From Microbacterium sp. 18062 (GTDB taxonomy: Bacteria > Actinomycetota > Actinomycetes > Actinomycetales > Microbacteriaceae): a stretch of DNA of 64,000 bases. Below the pieces are notes generated by a model. The model was not told the origin of the DNA, did not search any database, and worked only from the letters and a program-made list of their open reading frames with translations. How positions within the stretch are numbered: the stretch's first letter is position 1; every line of letters begins with the position of its first letter. Made by a program: the position numbers and the translations under genes. The stretch lies in contig NZ_CACSKB010000002.1 of NCBI RefSeq assembly GCF_902706225.1, positions 62,001 to 126,000 on the forward strand, written 5' to 3'. Shown here in pieces: positions 52,693 through 61,518 of the stretch.

Positions 52693-53664
52693 TCAGTCGC
52701 CGCGGTACTGCGCGAGCCCGGCGTCGGCCCACTCGGCGGCGGCGCGCCGGGCCGCCGCCGGTTCGAGGATCTCGACCTCTCCCCCACGACGGGCGGCGAG
52801 CCGTCGCAGGCTCTGCTCGTCGGCGATCCGCATCGTCGCCACGCACCAGCCGTCGGCGACCTCGATGTCGGCGTGATCGAGGTAGTCGCCGAGCAGGGGC
52901 GCGACGGCGGCCGGGAAGCGGATGCGGGCCACCACGTCGAACGCACCCGACTCGAACAGATCGGGCAGCGGCTCCCCGGCGTGCTCGATCGGGATGTCGG
53001 TGAGCACCAGATCGCTCACCCGGTCGAGGTGGAACGTGCGCATCCCCTCGCGCAGGTGGCACCAGCCCTGCAGGTACCACTGCGCGTCGGCGATGTGCAC
53101 CTTCACCGGGTCGACCGTACGGGTCGTGGCCGCCGCATCCGGAGCCTTGTAGGTGAACGACACCGCGACGCCGGATCGAAGGGCCTGATCGACGGTGTCG
53201 CGCACCGTGTCGACCGGCGCCGGCGCGACGATCACGTCCGCCGGCACGGCACCGGCGCCGCGCGCGAGCTTCGCGAGCAGGCCCGCGACGATGTCGCTCT
53301 CCGCGAGGCCGGGGAGCGAGCCGGTCAGCTGGAGTCCCGCGAGCAGCGCCGCGGCCTCACGAGCGGTCAGGCGCGGCGCGCGCTCGAGCCCCACGGTGTG
53401 GGTGAGCGAGATGCGGCCCTGCTGGTCGAGAAGGTCCCAGTCGATGTCGAAGAGGTCGTTCGGCAACTGCCAGTAGCCCCCCTCGCCCGGCCGCCCGATG
53501 ACGGTCAGCTTCTCGACCATCTCCCGCATCTGCGCCGCGGAGACATCGAACGCCGCGGCCGCCTCGGCGACCGGCACGTCCCCCCGCTCGAGCAGGTACG
53601 GCACGAGCTGCATGATGAGCGCCGCACGTTCCGTGGCCAGCAGCGTGCGGTTCTTCGCGCTCAT
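52693..53664 (-). CDS. pafC: WYL-domain transcription regulator PafC
   Basis: The 323-residue protein has an N-terminal winged-helix-like region, a WYL domain with the WYLQGWC signature near residues 190-196, and a C-terminal WCX extension. PafB and PafC form a heterodimer that activates DNA-damage genes in mycobacteria by a LexA-independent route, with single-stranded DNA as the proposed signal. It overlaps pafB by 4 bp. Confidence 0.92.
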   Translation of the reverse strand: MSAKNRTLLATERAALIMQLVPYLLERGDVPVAEAAAAFDVSAAQMREMVEKLTVIGRPGEGGYWQLPNDLFDIDWDLLDQQGRISLTHTVGLERAPRLTAREAAALLAGLQLTGSLPGLAESDIVAGLLAKLARGAGAVPADVIVAPAPVDTVRDTVDQALRSGVAVSFTYKAPDAAATTRTVDPVKVHIADAQWYLQGWCHLREGMRTFHLDRVSDLVLTDIPIEHAGEPLPDLFESGAFDVVARIRFPAAVAPLLGDYLDHADIEVADGWCVATMRIADEQSLRRLAARRGGEVEILEPAAARRAAAEWADAGLAQYRGD

Positions 53665-54656
53665 CGAGTGCCCCCGTGGCGTTCGTGGACCGCCCGCAAC
53701 CGCTCGATCACGAGATCGCGCAGGTGCGGCGGTTCGACGACGCGGGCCTCGGGCCCGTACGATGCCAGCTCGTCGGCGAGGACGTGCGCGTCGACGTACG
53801 GCACGCGCAGTCCCTGGGTCGCCGGAGTCGCCCGACGCCCGAGCCGGAGCGCGGCCTCGGTGCCGGGGTGCACCTCGACGAGCGCCGTCTGCGAGTCGGC
53901 GAGCTCACGCAGCCCCCGGAGCGCCCGCTCGCCGGCGCCACGGCGCGACTCCGGGTCGAACCCCTCGCGGGTGATCACGACCGCGTCGGTGATGCGCGAG
54001 AGCAGGTAGGTGCGCTCCGCGTCCGTCGCGACGTCCACTCCGAGAACGTGCCAGCGGGCCTCGTACTCGACCAGCGCCAGCGGGCGCACCCGCCGCAGCC
54101 GGGCCGAGCGCTCCCCCGGCTTGAGATACGGGAACGTGACGGTGCGTGCCTGCTCGATGGCCCGCTGCAACGGGGCGAAGGCGTGGTCGCGCACGCTGAT
54201 CCGCGGCGCGTAGCCGATGATCCGTTCGTCGACGGGGTTGCCGAGCGCACGGATCTTGCGCAGACCGCTGCGCGCCTGTTCGGACATCGAGCTCTCGCTC
54301 CAGACGCTCCCGGCGAGGTTGAGCAGGGCGATCTCCGCGGCCGTGAACTCGATGTCGACCGGGAGCGCGTACTCCGCGGTCGGCACCCGGTAGCGCGCCT
54401 CCCGCAGGTCGTCGGGGTCCGCGTGGTCTCCGATCGTCTCGATCGGCACGCCGAGTCCGCGCAGATTCTCCTTGTCGCGCTCGAACATCTTCTCGAGCGC
54501 GTCCTTCGATGCGCCCGCCTCGCTCTGCTCCCGATAGCCCGACACGGACGACAGGATCGTCTCCTTGGTGAGCCCCTGCTCGGTGGCCAGCAGCGCCACC
54601 ACGAGGTTCACCAGACGCTCCTCGGGCGCACTGCGCGGAGCATCGTTCCTGGGCAC
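53661..54656 (-). CDS. pafB: WYL-domain transcription regulator PafB
   Basis: The 331-residue protein has an N-terminal helix-turn-helix (ERLVNLVVALLATEQGLTKETI) and a WYL domain in which the motif reads WHVLGVD. A C-terminal extension follows. It is the PafB partner of the adjacent PafC. TAGGAT (54668-54663) lies 6 bp before the GTG, so transcription can begin here independently of the upstream FKBP gene. The Pup ligase gene pafA, which names this pair, is not present nearby. Confidence 0.92.
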   Translation of the reverse strand: MPRNDAPRSAPEERLVNLVVALLATEQGLTKETILSSVSGYREQSEAGASKDALEKMFERDKENLRGLGVPIETIGDHADPDDLREARYRVPTAEYALPVDIEFTAAEIALLNLAGSVWSESSMSEQARSGLRKIRALGNPVDERIIGYAPRISVRDHAFAPLQRAIEQARTVTFPYLKPGERSARLRRVRPLALVEYEARWHVLGVDVATDAERTYLLSRITDAVVITREGFDPESRRGAGERALRGLRELADSQTALVEVHPGTEAALRLGRRATPATQGLRVPYVDAHVLADELASYGPEARVVEPPHLRDLVIERLRAVHERHGGTR

Positions 54657-54685
54657 GCCCCCATCCTAGGGCGGGGCGGAGGGGG

Positions 54686-55603
54686 TCAGCCCGCGGCGAC
54701 GCCGACGACGCCGAGGATATCGACGACGTGCACCCGGGCGGTCGGCTGCGTCTCCGAGGCGGGGACGACGACCATCACCTGGGAGCCGACCGTCTGGCCG
54801 ACCAGCGTGTCGAGCACGGGGTCGTCGCCGTCGACGGGCTGGAGGGCGGTCGGGACGTCCCCCCAGGTGGTGCTGACGAGCTGCTTGTCCCAGCCGACGA
54901 CCAGGACCTGCGCGGCGATCGTGTCGCCGGCCGCGACGGTCGCGCCGTCGCCCTTCTTGAGCACCTGCGCGACCGGCTCCGTCGGCGCCTCGGCGTCGGG
55001 CACGATGACACCGGGCACGCCGTCCGGGGTGCGCACGACGGCCGGAAGCCCGAGTCCCTGGTTGAACTGCTCGGCACCGTCCGCTGCACTCAGGTAGACG
55101 GTCTGGAGATCGATCACGGCGACGACCGATGCTCCGTCGGTCTGGACCACCTGGGCGGCCTCGGCGAGATCCTCCGGGGAGAACGCGACGACGATCCGGG
55201 ATCCCGCGCTCGCGCACATGAGCGCGTCGGAGATCCCCGGCAGCGCAGTGTCCCACTGCGCGACGGTGTTGAGCTGGGCCTGCGCGTCGTACCCCTGCTG
55301 CAGGATCTGCTCGCCCGTCTCGCCGTTCACGAGAGTGATCCCGAATCCGATGAGCTGATTCGCCGTGACCACCTCTGTGCCCTCGCCGGTCTCGAGATCG
55401 GCGAACTGCAGCGACCCCGCCCGCAACGGCGTCGACACGGCGACGTCGGGCGCGCTGTCCGCGTCGCCCGTGACCGACACCAGGTTCTCGAGGGCGCCGG
55501 GGACGGTCGATCGATCGCACGTCGGGGTCTGCACCGAGGAGCAGCCGACGACAGCGACTGCGGAGAGTCCGAGAACAGCGGCAGCGGCGGGGAGTCTACG
55601 CAC
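54686..55603 (-). CDS. FKBP-type peptidyl-prolyl isomerase lipoprotein
   Basis: The 305-residue protein has a signal peptide and lipobox VVGC with Cys21. Two FKBP-like units follow (about residues 50-165 and 185-300). The second contains WDKQLVSTTWG and LVGQTVGSQVMVVVPASE, the latter resembling the FKBP GMKxGGxRxLxIPP strand. Several active-site aromatic residues are not obvious, so activity is uncertain. TAGACT (55615-55610) lies 6 bp before the GTG. Confidence 0.85.
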   Translation of the reverse strand: MRRLPAAAAVLGLSAVAVVGCSSVQTPTCDRSTVPGALENLVSVTGDADSAPDVAVSTPLRAGSLQFADLETGEGTEVVTANQLIGFGITLVNGETGEQILQQGYDAQAQLNTVAQWDTALPGISDALMCASAGSRIVVAFSPEDLAEAAQVVQTDGASVVAVIDLQTVYLSAADGAEQFNQGLGLPAVVRTPDGVPGVIVPDAEAPTEPVAQVLKKGDGATVAAGDTIAAQVLVVGWDKQLVSTTWGDVPTALQPVDGDDPVLDTLVGQTVGSQVMVVVPASETQPTARVHVVDILGVVGVAAG

Positions 55604-55607
55604 CGGA

Positions 55608-56630
55608 TCAGTCTATGCGCTCGGTTCCGTCGCCCTCGTCGCCGTCCGCGGCCGAGCGTGCCGCCGCCGCGGCGCGCTGCGCCTCGCGGACGCGTTTGCG
55701 CAGGTTCTTGTCGGTGATCTCCCGGTCGCCCAGGGCGCCGGGCGTCCACAGCTCGACGTCCTCGTCGCCGTAGCTCGACTTCGAGGCCCGACGCTTCTGC
55801 TCGGGAGCGACGGCGCCGGGGGCGAGTCGGCGGGCGCTCAGCAGGAAGCCGGTGTGGGCGACCATGCGGTGATCTGGGCGTACGGCCAGGCCTTCGACGT
55901 GCCAGCCGCGCACCATCGTCTCGTTCGCCTCGGGATCCGTGAACAGCCCGGTGCTCCGGATGTACTCGGCCACACGACTCAGCTGCGTCGCCGTGGCGAC
56001 GTAGCAGATGACGACGCCGCCCGGGGCTAGGGCGTCGGCCACGACGTCGATGCACTCCCACGGCGCCAGCATGTCGAGCACGACCCGGTCGACGCTCGCG
56101 GGCGGCACGGTCTCGGCCAGTTGCGCGACGAGATCGCCGACGACCAGATCCCAGTTCGGGGGCTGCTCGCCGAGGAAGGTCTCCACGTTCGCGCGAGCGA
56201 CCTCGGCGAAGTCCTCGCGTCGCTCGAACGAGATGAGCCGTCCGCTCGCGCCGACGCCGCGCAGCAGCCACAGCGCGAGGGCGCCGGAGCCGACGCCCGC
56301 CTCGACCACGACCGCACCGGGGAAGACGTCGGCCTGCGCGACGATCTGCGCCGCATCCTTCGGATAGACGATGGCGGCGCCACGGGGCATCGACATCACG
56401 AAGTCGCGCAGCAGCGGACGCAGGGCCAGGTACTCGTGACCGCCGCTGCCGGCGACCACCGAGCCGTCCGGCAACCCCACCAGCTCGCTGTGCCGCAGCA
56501 CGCCGTGGTGTGTGTGGAGCTCGCCTTCGACGCGCAGTGTGATCGTGTGGAGGCGGCCCTTGGGGCCGGTGAGCTGCACCCGGTCGCCGTATCGGAAGGG
56601 GCCGCGGGGTGCGGCGATGGATCCGCTCAC
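55608..56630 (-). CDS. trmI: tRNA (adenine-N1)-methyltransferase TrmI
   Basis: The enzyme methylates A58 in the T loop of tRNA. The 340-residue protein has an N-terminal beta-domain (RYGDRVQLTGPKGRLHTI) and a Rossmann domain with motif I VVEAGVGSGALALWL. The VLDMLAPWE motif and a basic C-terminal tail complete it. It matches mycobacterial Rv2118c. The GTG start overlaps the HAD gene stop (GTGA). In many actinobacteria the Mpa/Dop/Pup/proteasome genes follow trmI; here the FKBP gene does, after 4 bp. Confidence 0.94.
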   Translation of the reverse strand: MSGSIAAPRGPFRYGDRVQLTGPKGRLHTITLRVEGELHTHHGVLRHSELVGLPDGSVVAGSGGHEYLALRPLLRDFVMSMPRGAAIVYPKDAAQIVAQADVFPGAVVVEAGVGSGALALWLLRGVGASGRLISFERREDFAEVARANVETFLGEQPPNWDLVVGDLVAQLAETVPPASVDRVVLDMLAPWECIDVVADALAPGGVVICYVATATQLSRVAEYIRSTGLFTDPEANETMVRGWHVEGLAVRPDHRMVAHTGFLLSARRLAPGAVAPEQKRRASKSSYGDEDVELWTPGALGDREITDKNLRKRVREAQRAAAAARSAADGDEGDGTERID

Positions 56631-57319
56631 TGTGCGGCGTCCTCTCTGATCTGCCGGGCGTGCCCGGCGTGGAGTGCAGCGATGTCGGCGGCGACGCGGC
56701 CTTCGAGCGTGGGCCAGAGCGCCGCGGCACCCACCCCGGTCAGCGACACCATGTGCGGCACGCCGAGCGCGATCGTGCCCGCGGCGATCGCGGACCGCAG
56801 GCCGTTCGGGGAGTCCTCGATGGCGACGGTCTCCTCCGGCGGGACGCCCAGCGCGGCGCAGGCCTGCAGGTACGGGTCGGGGAACGGCTTCGGACGGGTG
56901 GCGTCGTCGCCCGCGATGATGAGGTCGAACGCGTCGAAGTCGATGAGGTCCACGACGGTCGTCGCCATCCGGCGCATCGACATCGTGACGAGAGCCGACT
57001 TGACCCCCGCCGCCCGCAGGTCGGCGAGGAGCTCGCGTGCGCCGGGGCGGAACGGGATGCCCTGCTCGCCCAGCGCGGTCATCACGCGCGCGGTGAGCAG
57101 GTCGACGATCTCGTGCGTGGCCATGCGCACCCCCGCCGACTGCAGGATGCGGGCGGAGTCGTCGAGCCCCAGCCCCACGACGGAGAGCGCCTGCTCGTGC
57201 GACCATGTGCCGCCGTAGCTCTCCACGAGCGGGGTCTCGGCGGCCATCCAGTACGGCTCGGTGTCGACCAGGGTGCCGTCCATGTCCCAGAGGACCGCGG
57301 TGGGGAGCGATGCTGTCAC
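56627..57319 (-). CDS. HAD family hydrolase (beta-phosphoglucomutase-like)
   Basis: The 230-residue protein has all four HAD motifs: WDMDGTLVDTE with nucleophile Asp12 and Asp14, TMSM, the Lys in RPKPFPDPYL, and IEDSPNGLRSA. The helical cap lies between residues 17 and 90. It is probably a sugar-phosphate phosphatase; the substrate is unknown. TAGCAT (57331-57326) lies 6 bp before the GTG, opening the long - strand series that ends with lnt. Confidence 0.9.
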   Translation of the reverse strand: MTASLPTAVLWDMDGTLVDTEPYWMAAETPLVESYGGTWSHEQALSVVGLGLDDSARILQSAGVRMATHEIVDLLTARVMTALGEQGIPFRPGARELLADLRAAGVKSALVTMSMRRMATTVVDLIDFDAFDLIIAGDDATRPKPFPDPYLQACAALGVPPEETVAIEDSPNGLRSAIAAGTIALGVPHMVSLTGVGAAALWPTLEGRVAADIAALHAGHARQIREDAAQ

Positions 57320-57426
57320 CGTCCCATGCTACGAGGCAGCGATCGCGTGGCCGCCCCGCCGGTGCCGAGGGCACACGCTGCGCCTATCCTGGAGGGACCC
57401 GCGCCGCGGGGAGAGGGAGGGAACGC

Positions 57427-58290
57427 GTGGAGGGACTCGGTCGTCGCGTGCTGGTCGCCGCCTTCGACGGGTGGAACGATGCCGGCGAAGCCGCATCGGC
57501 CGCCGTGTCGCTGCTGCGGGAGGACGGCGACTACAGGACGGTCCACTCCGTCGACCCCGAGCTGTACTTCGACTACCAGTACACGCGCCCGCACGCCGCG
57601 ATCGACGCCGACGGCAGCCGCATCCTGAAGTGGCCGGAGACGACTCTGCTGCGTCCGGCGCGCGCCACTCGGGGCACACAGCTCTGGCTGCTCACCGGGG
57701 TCGAGCCGGCTCGGGCCTGGCAGGCGTTCGCCGCCGAGCTCGTCGACGTCGCCCTGCGCGAGGACATCACGGGCATCGTCGGACTCGGCTCGATGATGTC
57801 CGACGTGCCCCACACCCGGCCGATCTCGGTTTTCGCGGGGAGCGAGAACGAAGCGTTGCGGACGAGCCTCGATCTCGAGCGCAGCACGTACGAGGGTCCC
57901 GTGGGCATCATGAGCGTCATCGGTCACGTCGCCGATGCGGCCGGCATCCCCGCGGCGAGCCTCTGGGCGAGCGTCCCGCACTATGTGGCCGGGCACACGC
58001 CGTCGCCGAAGGCGACGCTGGCGCTTCTCGACCGCCTCGAGGACCTCACCGGCGCCAAGGTGCCGCGTGCGGAGCTGGCCACGGAGTCCGCCGCCTGGGA
58101 GGCGTCGATCGATGCGGCCGCCGCCGACGACGAGGAGATGACCGAGTACATCCGTCAGCTCGAGCGCACGAGGGACACCTGGGACTCGCCGGAGGCCTCC
58201 GGCGACGCCATCGCGCGCGAGTTCGAGCAGTACCTGAAGCGCGGCGGCGACGGTCCTACCAAGCCCGGTCGCGACGACCCGCGTCGCTGA
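57427..58290 (+). CDS. PAC2 family protein
   Basis: The 287-residue protein matches the PAC2 (proteasome-assembly-chaperone-like) family: VAAFDGWNDAGEAA at the N-terminus, GIVGLGSMMSDVPHTRP in the middle, and YVAGHTPSPKATLALLDRL. A helical acidic C-terminus ends it. Archaeal and eukaryotic members assist proteasome assembly. The bacterial role is unknown, and no proteasome genes are seen here. GGAGAGGGAGGG before the GTG at 57427 fixes the start. Confidence 0.88.
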   Translation: MEGLGRRVLVAAFDGWNDAGEAASAAVSLLREDGDYRTVHSVDPELYFDYQYTRPHAAIDADGSRILKWPETTLLRPARATRGTQLWLLTGVEPARAWQAFAAELVDVALREDITGIVGLGSMMSDVPHTRPISVFAGSENEALRTSLDLERSTYEGPVGIMSVIGHVADAAGIPAASLWASVPHYVAGHTPSPKATLALLDRLEDLTGAKVPRAELATESAAWEASIDAAAADDEEMTEYIRQLERTRDTWDSPEASGDAIAREFEQYLKRGGDGPTKPGRDDPRR

Positions 58291-58325
58291 GCGCCGCCGC
58301 CGGAGCCGTCCGGTCGTCCTCCGAA

Positions 58326-58398
58326 CCGCGAGACTGCACGTGGGCGCCGAGACCGTGGGGAAACCCCGCTGTCTCGGCGCCCCGCTGCAGTCTCGCGG
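58326..58398. repeat. Large palindromic (cruciform) element
   Basis: CCGCGAGACTGCA (58326-58338) pairs with TGCAGTCTCGCGG (58386-58398). After three mismatches GGGCGCCGAGAC (58342-58353) pairs with GTCTCGGCGCCC (58371-58382). A central GGGG-AAA-CCCC hairpin caps it. The three stems give about 29 paired bases. It lies between the convergent PAC2 and uppP genes and could end transcription from both, though there is no T-run. Confidence 0.8.
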
Positions 58399-58439
58399 GT
58401 GAAGGTTGAGGGATCCGGGTCCTCGTGCACGGGGAACGT

Positions 58440-58506
58440 CGGGTCAGCGGCCTGGGTCGCTGACGACCGACGAAGGATGCCAAATCTCCCCCCTCCGGGG
58501 AGATTT
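58440..58506. repeat. 68-bp dispersed element A, copy 2, ending in the uppP terminator
   Basis: This copy matches 31981-32048 in the same orientation, with only a few substitutions. Its end forms a perfect 10-bp stem, AAATCTCCCC (58482-58491) with GGGGAGATTT (58497-58506), just 4 bp past the uppP stop codon. The element therefore probably supplies the transcription terminator of uppP. Confidence 0.8.
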
Positions 58507-58510
58507 CGGG

Positions 58511-59347
58511 TCAGGGCTGGATGACGCCCGTCGCGAGCATCACCATGACGAACGCTCCGAGGGCGACGCGGTAGACGACGAACGGCAGGAAGCTGCGCTT
58601 GGAGATCCAGGCCATGAAGAACTTGATCACGACGAGCGCCACGAAGAAGGCCACGACGGTCGCGGCCCCGGTCTCCCACAGCGAGAACGGCGGATTCGCC
58701 TCCGGCTCGCGAACGACCTTGAAGAGCTGGTAGAAGCCGCTGCCGAACACGGCCGGGATCGCGAGCAGGAACGCGTAGCGGGCCGCCGCCGCCCGCTCGT
58801 ATCCCATGAACAGACCCGCGGTGATCGTGCCGCCCGAGCGCGAGACCCCGGGGATCAACGCGAGCGACTGCGCCAGCCCGTAGATGGCGCCGTCCCCCAG
58901 GGTGAGGTCGCGGAGCTTGCGCTTACGGGCGCCCACGGCATCCGCGATCCCGAGCAGCACGCCGAAGAAGATGAGCATCCCCGCGACGAGCCAGAGCGAG
59001 CGGAAGACGCCCTCGATCTGGTCCTCGAAGAGAAGACCCAGCACGACGATCGGGATCGAGCCGATGATGATCAGCCACCCCATGCGGGCATCCGGGTCGT
59101 TTCGCGGGATGCGGCCGAACAGCGCCGCGAACCAGTGCTTCACGATCCGCACGATGTCGCGCCAGAAGAAGATGACGACGGCTGCTTCGGTGCCGATCTG
59201 GGTGATCGCGGTGAAGGCGGCGCCCGGGTCCTCGGCGGCCGGCAGGAACGATCCGAGGATCCGCAGGTGGGCGCTGGAGGAGACCGGGAGGAACTCGGTG
59301 AGCCCCTGGATGAAGCCGAGCAGGAGCGCTTCGAGGAAGTGCAGCAT
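58511..59347 (-). CDS. uppP: Undecaprenyl-diphosphatase
   Basis: UppP recycles the lipid carrier of cell-wall synthesis and can give bacitracin resistance. The 278-residue membrane protein has about eight helices. It shows the two conserved blocks [18 protein letters not shown] (residues 12-29), with the catalytic Glu and Ser residues, and [14 protein letters not shown] near 163-176. AAAGG precedes the ATG. The M20 peptidase gene lies upstream on the same strand. Confidence 0.95.
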   Translation of the reverse strand: MLHFLEALLLGFIQGLTEFLPVSSSAHLRILGSFLPAAEDPGAAFTAITQIGTEAAVVIFFWRDIVRIVKHWFAALFGRIPRNDPDARMGWLIIIGSIPIVVLGLLFEDQIEGVFRSLWLVAGMLIFFGVLLGIADAVGARKRKLRDLTLGDGAIYGLAQSLALIPGVSRSGGTITAGLFMGYERAAAARYAFLLAIPAVFGSGFYQLFKVVREPEANPPFSLWETGAATVVAFFVALVVIKFFMAWISKRSFLPFVVYRVALGAFVMVMLATGVIQP

Positions 59348-59378
59348 CGACGGCCTTTCGAGACGTGAGGAGGACGGT

Positions 59379-60692
59379 TCAGAAGGAGCGGAGCAGGTCG
59401 GTCAGGACGCGTTGCCCGAACACCAGGGCGTCGATGGGCACGCGCTCGTCGACTCCGTGGAACATACCGGTGAAGTCGAGTCCGCGCGGGAGGCGCAACG
59501 GGGCGAAGCCGTATCCGGCGATGCCGAGTCGCGACAGCGCCTTGTTGTCGGTGCCCGCGCCCATCAGATACGGGATGACCGGGGCGTCCGGGTCGTGACG
59601 ACCGAGCGCCGCCACCATCGCGTCGACGAGGTCGCCCGAGAACGGCGTCTCGAGTCCGACGTCGCGGACGACCGTCTCGATCGCGATCCCGTCGCCCACG
59701 ATGCGGCGGATGTCGGCCAGAGCAGCCTCTTCGGTGCCGGGCAGGACGCGCACGTCGATGAGTGCCTCCGCCCGGTCGGGGATGACATTGTGCTTGTACC
59801 CCGCTGTAAGACCGGTCGGATTCGCGGTGGTGCGCAGCGTCGCCTTGAGAAAGCTCGCCGCCGGGCCGACGGAGTCCGCGATGGCGTCCGGGTCGTCCGG
59901 CGGCAGGCCGGTGAGCGCGGAGAGGACGTCCAGGAACTCGGTCGTGGTGGGCGTGAGCCGGATGGGCCACTCGGTGCGGCCGAGGGCCGCGACGGCTTCG
60001 GCGAGTCGGGTGACGGCGTTGTCGGGGTGCACCCGGCTGCCGTGCCCCGCCGCGCCGCGCGCGACCAGACGCAGCCAGAGCAGTGCCTTCTCGCCCACCT
60101 GCAGCAGGTAGGCGCGGCGATCGCCCACGTCGATCGAGAAGCCGCCCACCTCGCTGATCGCCTCGGTCGCCCCCGCGAACCACTCCGGGCGGTCCCGGAC
60201 GACGAGCTGGGATCCCTCGACGCCGCCGTTCTCCTCGTCGGCGAAGAACGTCACGACGAGGTCGCGGGCGGGTCGGTCTCCGCTGCGGAGGATGTCGGCG
60301 ACGGATGTGAGGATCATCGCGTCCATGTCCTTCATGTCGACCGCGCCACGGCCCCACAGCAGACCGTCTCGGATCTCTCCGCCGAACGGATCGACGCTCC
60401 AGTCCTCGGCGACCGCCGGCACGACGTCGAGGTGTCCGTGGACGACGAGCGCGGGCAGACTGCGATCGCGCCCGGGCACCCGCGCCATCACGTTCGTACG
60501 ACGCGGGACCGGCTCGTAGTACTGGGGCTCGAGTCCGAGCTCGGCGAGGTAGGCGCCGACGTACTCGGCCGCCTCGCGCTCCCCGAGCGCACGGCCGCCG
60601 CCGTAGTTCGTGGTGTCTATGCGGATGAGGTCGCGGGCGAGGCGGGCGACCTCCGGAAGTGCCGCCTCCCCCGTGTCGGCGCTCTCGATCAT
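59379..60692 (-). CDS. M20/M25/M40 family metallopeptidase
   Basis: The 437-residue protein has the zinc-binding pattern of the family: VHGHLDVVP (His and Asp), GRGAVDMKD (bridging Asp), FFADEENGG (catalytic and ligand Glu residues), SEVGG, and a distant His in FHGVDERVP. The dimerisation domain lies between. It probably cleaves small peptides or N-acyl amino acids in the cytosol. TAGCCT (60705-60700) lies 7 bp before the ATG at 60692, supporting this start over longer frames. Confidence 0.9.
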   Translation of the reverse strand: MIESADTGEAALPEVARLARDLIRIDTTNYGGGRALGEREAAEYVGAYLAELGLEPQYYEPVPRRTNVMARVPGRDRSLPALVVHGHLDVVPAVAEDWSVDPFGGEIRDGLLWGRGAVDMKDMDAMILTSVADILRSGDRPARDLVVTFFADEENGGVEGSQLVVRDRPEWFAGATEAISEVGGFSIDVGDRRAYLLQVGEKALLWLRLVARGAAGHGSRVHPDNAVTRLAEAVAALGRTEWPIRLTPTTTEFLDVLSALTGLPPDDPDAIADSVGPAASFLKATLRTTANPTGLTAGYKHNVIPDRAEALIDVRVLPGTEEAALADIRRIVGDGIAIETVVRDVGLETPFSGDLVDAMVAALGRHDPDAPVIPYLMGAGTDNKALSRLGIAGYGFAPLRLPRGLDFTGMFHGVDERVPIDALVFGQRVLTDLLRSF

Positions 60693-60849
60693 GCGGATCA
60701 GGCTACCGGGTCGGGGTCGGGGGCCCGACCCGATGCGACGTCGAGGGTCGCGGGCCGATGGGACGACACACGCGGGGCCGACCGCAATTCTCGGCCGCAT
60801 CCGGGACGTGGTAATGTCGTTCCTCGGTTGCGAAACCGAAACATCCGAT

Positions 60850-60934
60850 GCGCGGGTGGCGGAATAGGTAGACGCGCTAGCTTGAGGTGCTAGTGCCCGT
60901 ATAGGGCGTGGGGGTTCAAGTCCCCCCTCGCGCA
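60850..60934 (+). tRNA. tRNA-Leu (anticodon GAG), adjacent to a mobile-element remnant
   Basis: GCGCGGG (60850-60856) pairs with CTCGCGC (60927-60933) before discriminator A at 60934. The anticodon stem GCTAGC/GCTAG encloses a loop with GAG. The variable arm is long, and the T arm reads GGGGGTTCAAGTCCCCC. CCA is not encoded. It decodes CUC and CUU. A broken integrase begins just downstream in the opposite direction, so the 3' end of this gene is the likely attachment site. No second att copy is visible in the window. Confidence 0.95.
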
Positions 60935-60946
60935 CAGAACGAAAGC

Positions 60947-60985
60947 AGCCCCTCACCAGGGATTTTAGGTTCCCGGTGAGGGGCT
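60947..60985 (+). terminator. Terminator after tRNA-Leu(GAG)
   Basis: AGCCCCTCACC (60947-60957) pairs with GGTGAGGGGCT (60975-60985), an 11-bp perfect stem 12 bp after the tRNA. It is followed by ACTTCATTG, a weakly T-rich run. Confidence 0.7.
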
Positions 60986-61044
60986 ACTTCATTGTCATGG
61001 GGCGAGATATGGGGCAAGCGCCTCTGTTCGCCCCATCGCGGGGT

Positions 61045-61511
61045 TCAGGTCCCGGCGAGGCGGTTGGCGAACTGGTCGACGGCGTTCTTCTGCATCGTCG
61101 GGGTGACGTGGCTGTAGATGTTCATCGTCGTGGTGATGATGGAGTGCCCGAGGCGTTCCTGCACGACCTTGGGCGGCACGCCCAGTTCCATGAGGATCGT
61201 CGCGTGCGTGTGCCGGAGCCCTTTGAGGGTGACGCGGGGCAGGTGCTGGAGCTTCTTGACCCTCGCGGCCCATCTGAGGCGGCGGTCCCACCGGCTCGTC
61301 ATCGCGTCAGGCGAGCGGGGACAACCTTGTAGGAGGCGAGCGCCTTCACGGTTGCGGCGTCGATGTCGATGTCGATGACGCGGGCGTTGCCGGTCTTGGT
61401 GGTCTTCGTCTTCGTCCAGTCCTCGGGGTTGATCGCGCGCCGGATGCTGACCTGCGAGGTCTTGGCGTTCAGGTCGTTCCATTTGAGGGCGAGGGCTTCG
61501 CTGCGCCGCAT
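61045..61511 (-). pseudogene. Tyrosine integrase, truncated and frameshifted
   Basis: Two fragments of a phage-type tyrosine recombinase lie in different frames. The first (61511-61299) reads MRRSEALALKWNDL with the catalytic Arg, then INPEDWTKTKTTKTGNAR, and stops after VVPARLTR. The second continues in another frame with SRWDRRLRWAARVKKL, LRHTHATILMELGV, RLGHS and NIYSHV, which contain the remaining catalytic residues and the Tyr. About 25 residues are missing between them, and the whole N-terminal arm-binding and core-binding part is absent. It cannot make an active integrase. Confidence 0.85.
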
Positions 61512-61518
61512 CCGCGTG

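Noticed and set aside
61028-61060. GGGGTTCAGGTCCC near the integrase end as a second att copy of the tRNA T arm
   Set aside because: It resembles the T arm only over about 14 bases with mismatches, and it lies in the coding end of the integrase fragment. Too short to call an attachment site.
60976-61332. Open frame on the + strand after tRNA-Leu(GAG)
   Set aside because: It is antisense to the integrase fragments and has no recognisable domain.
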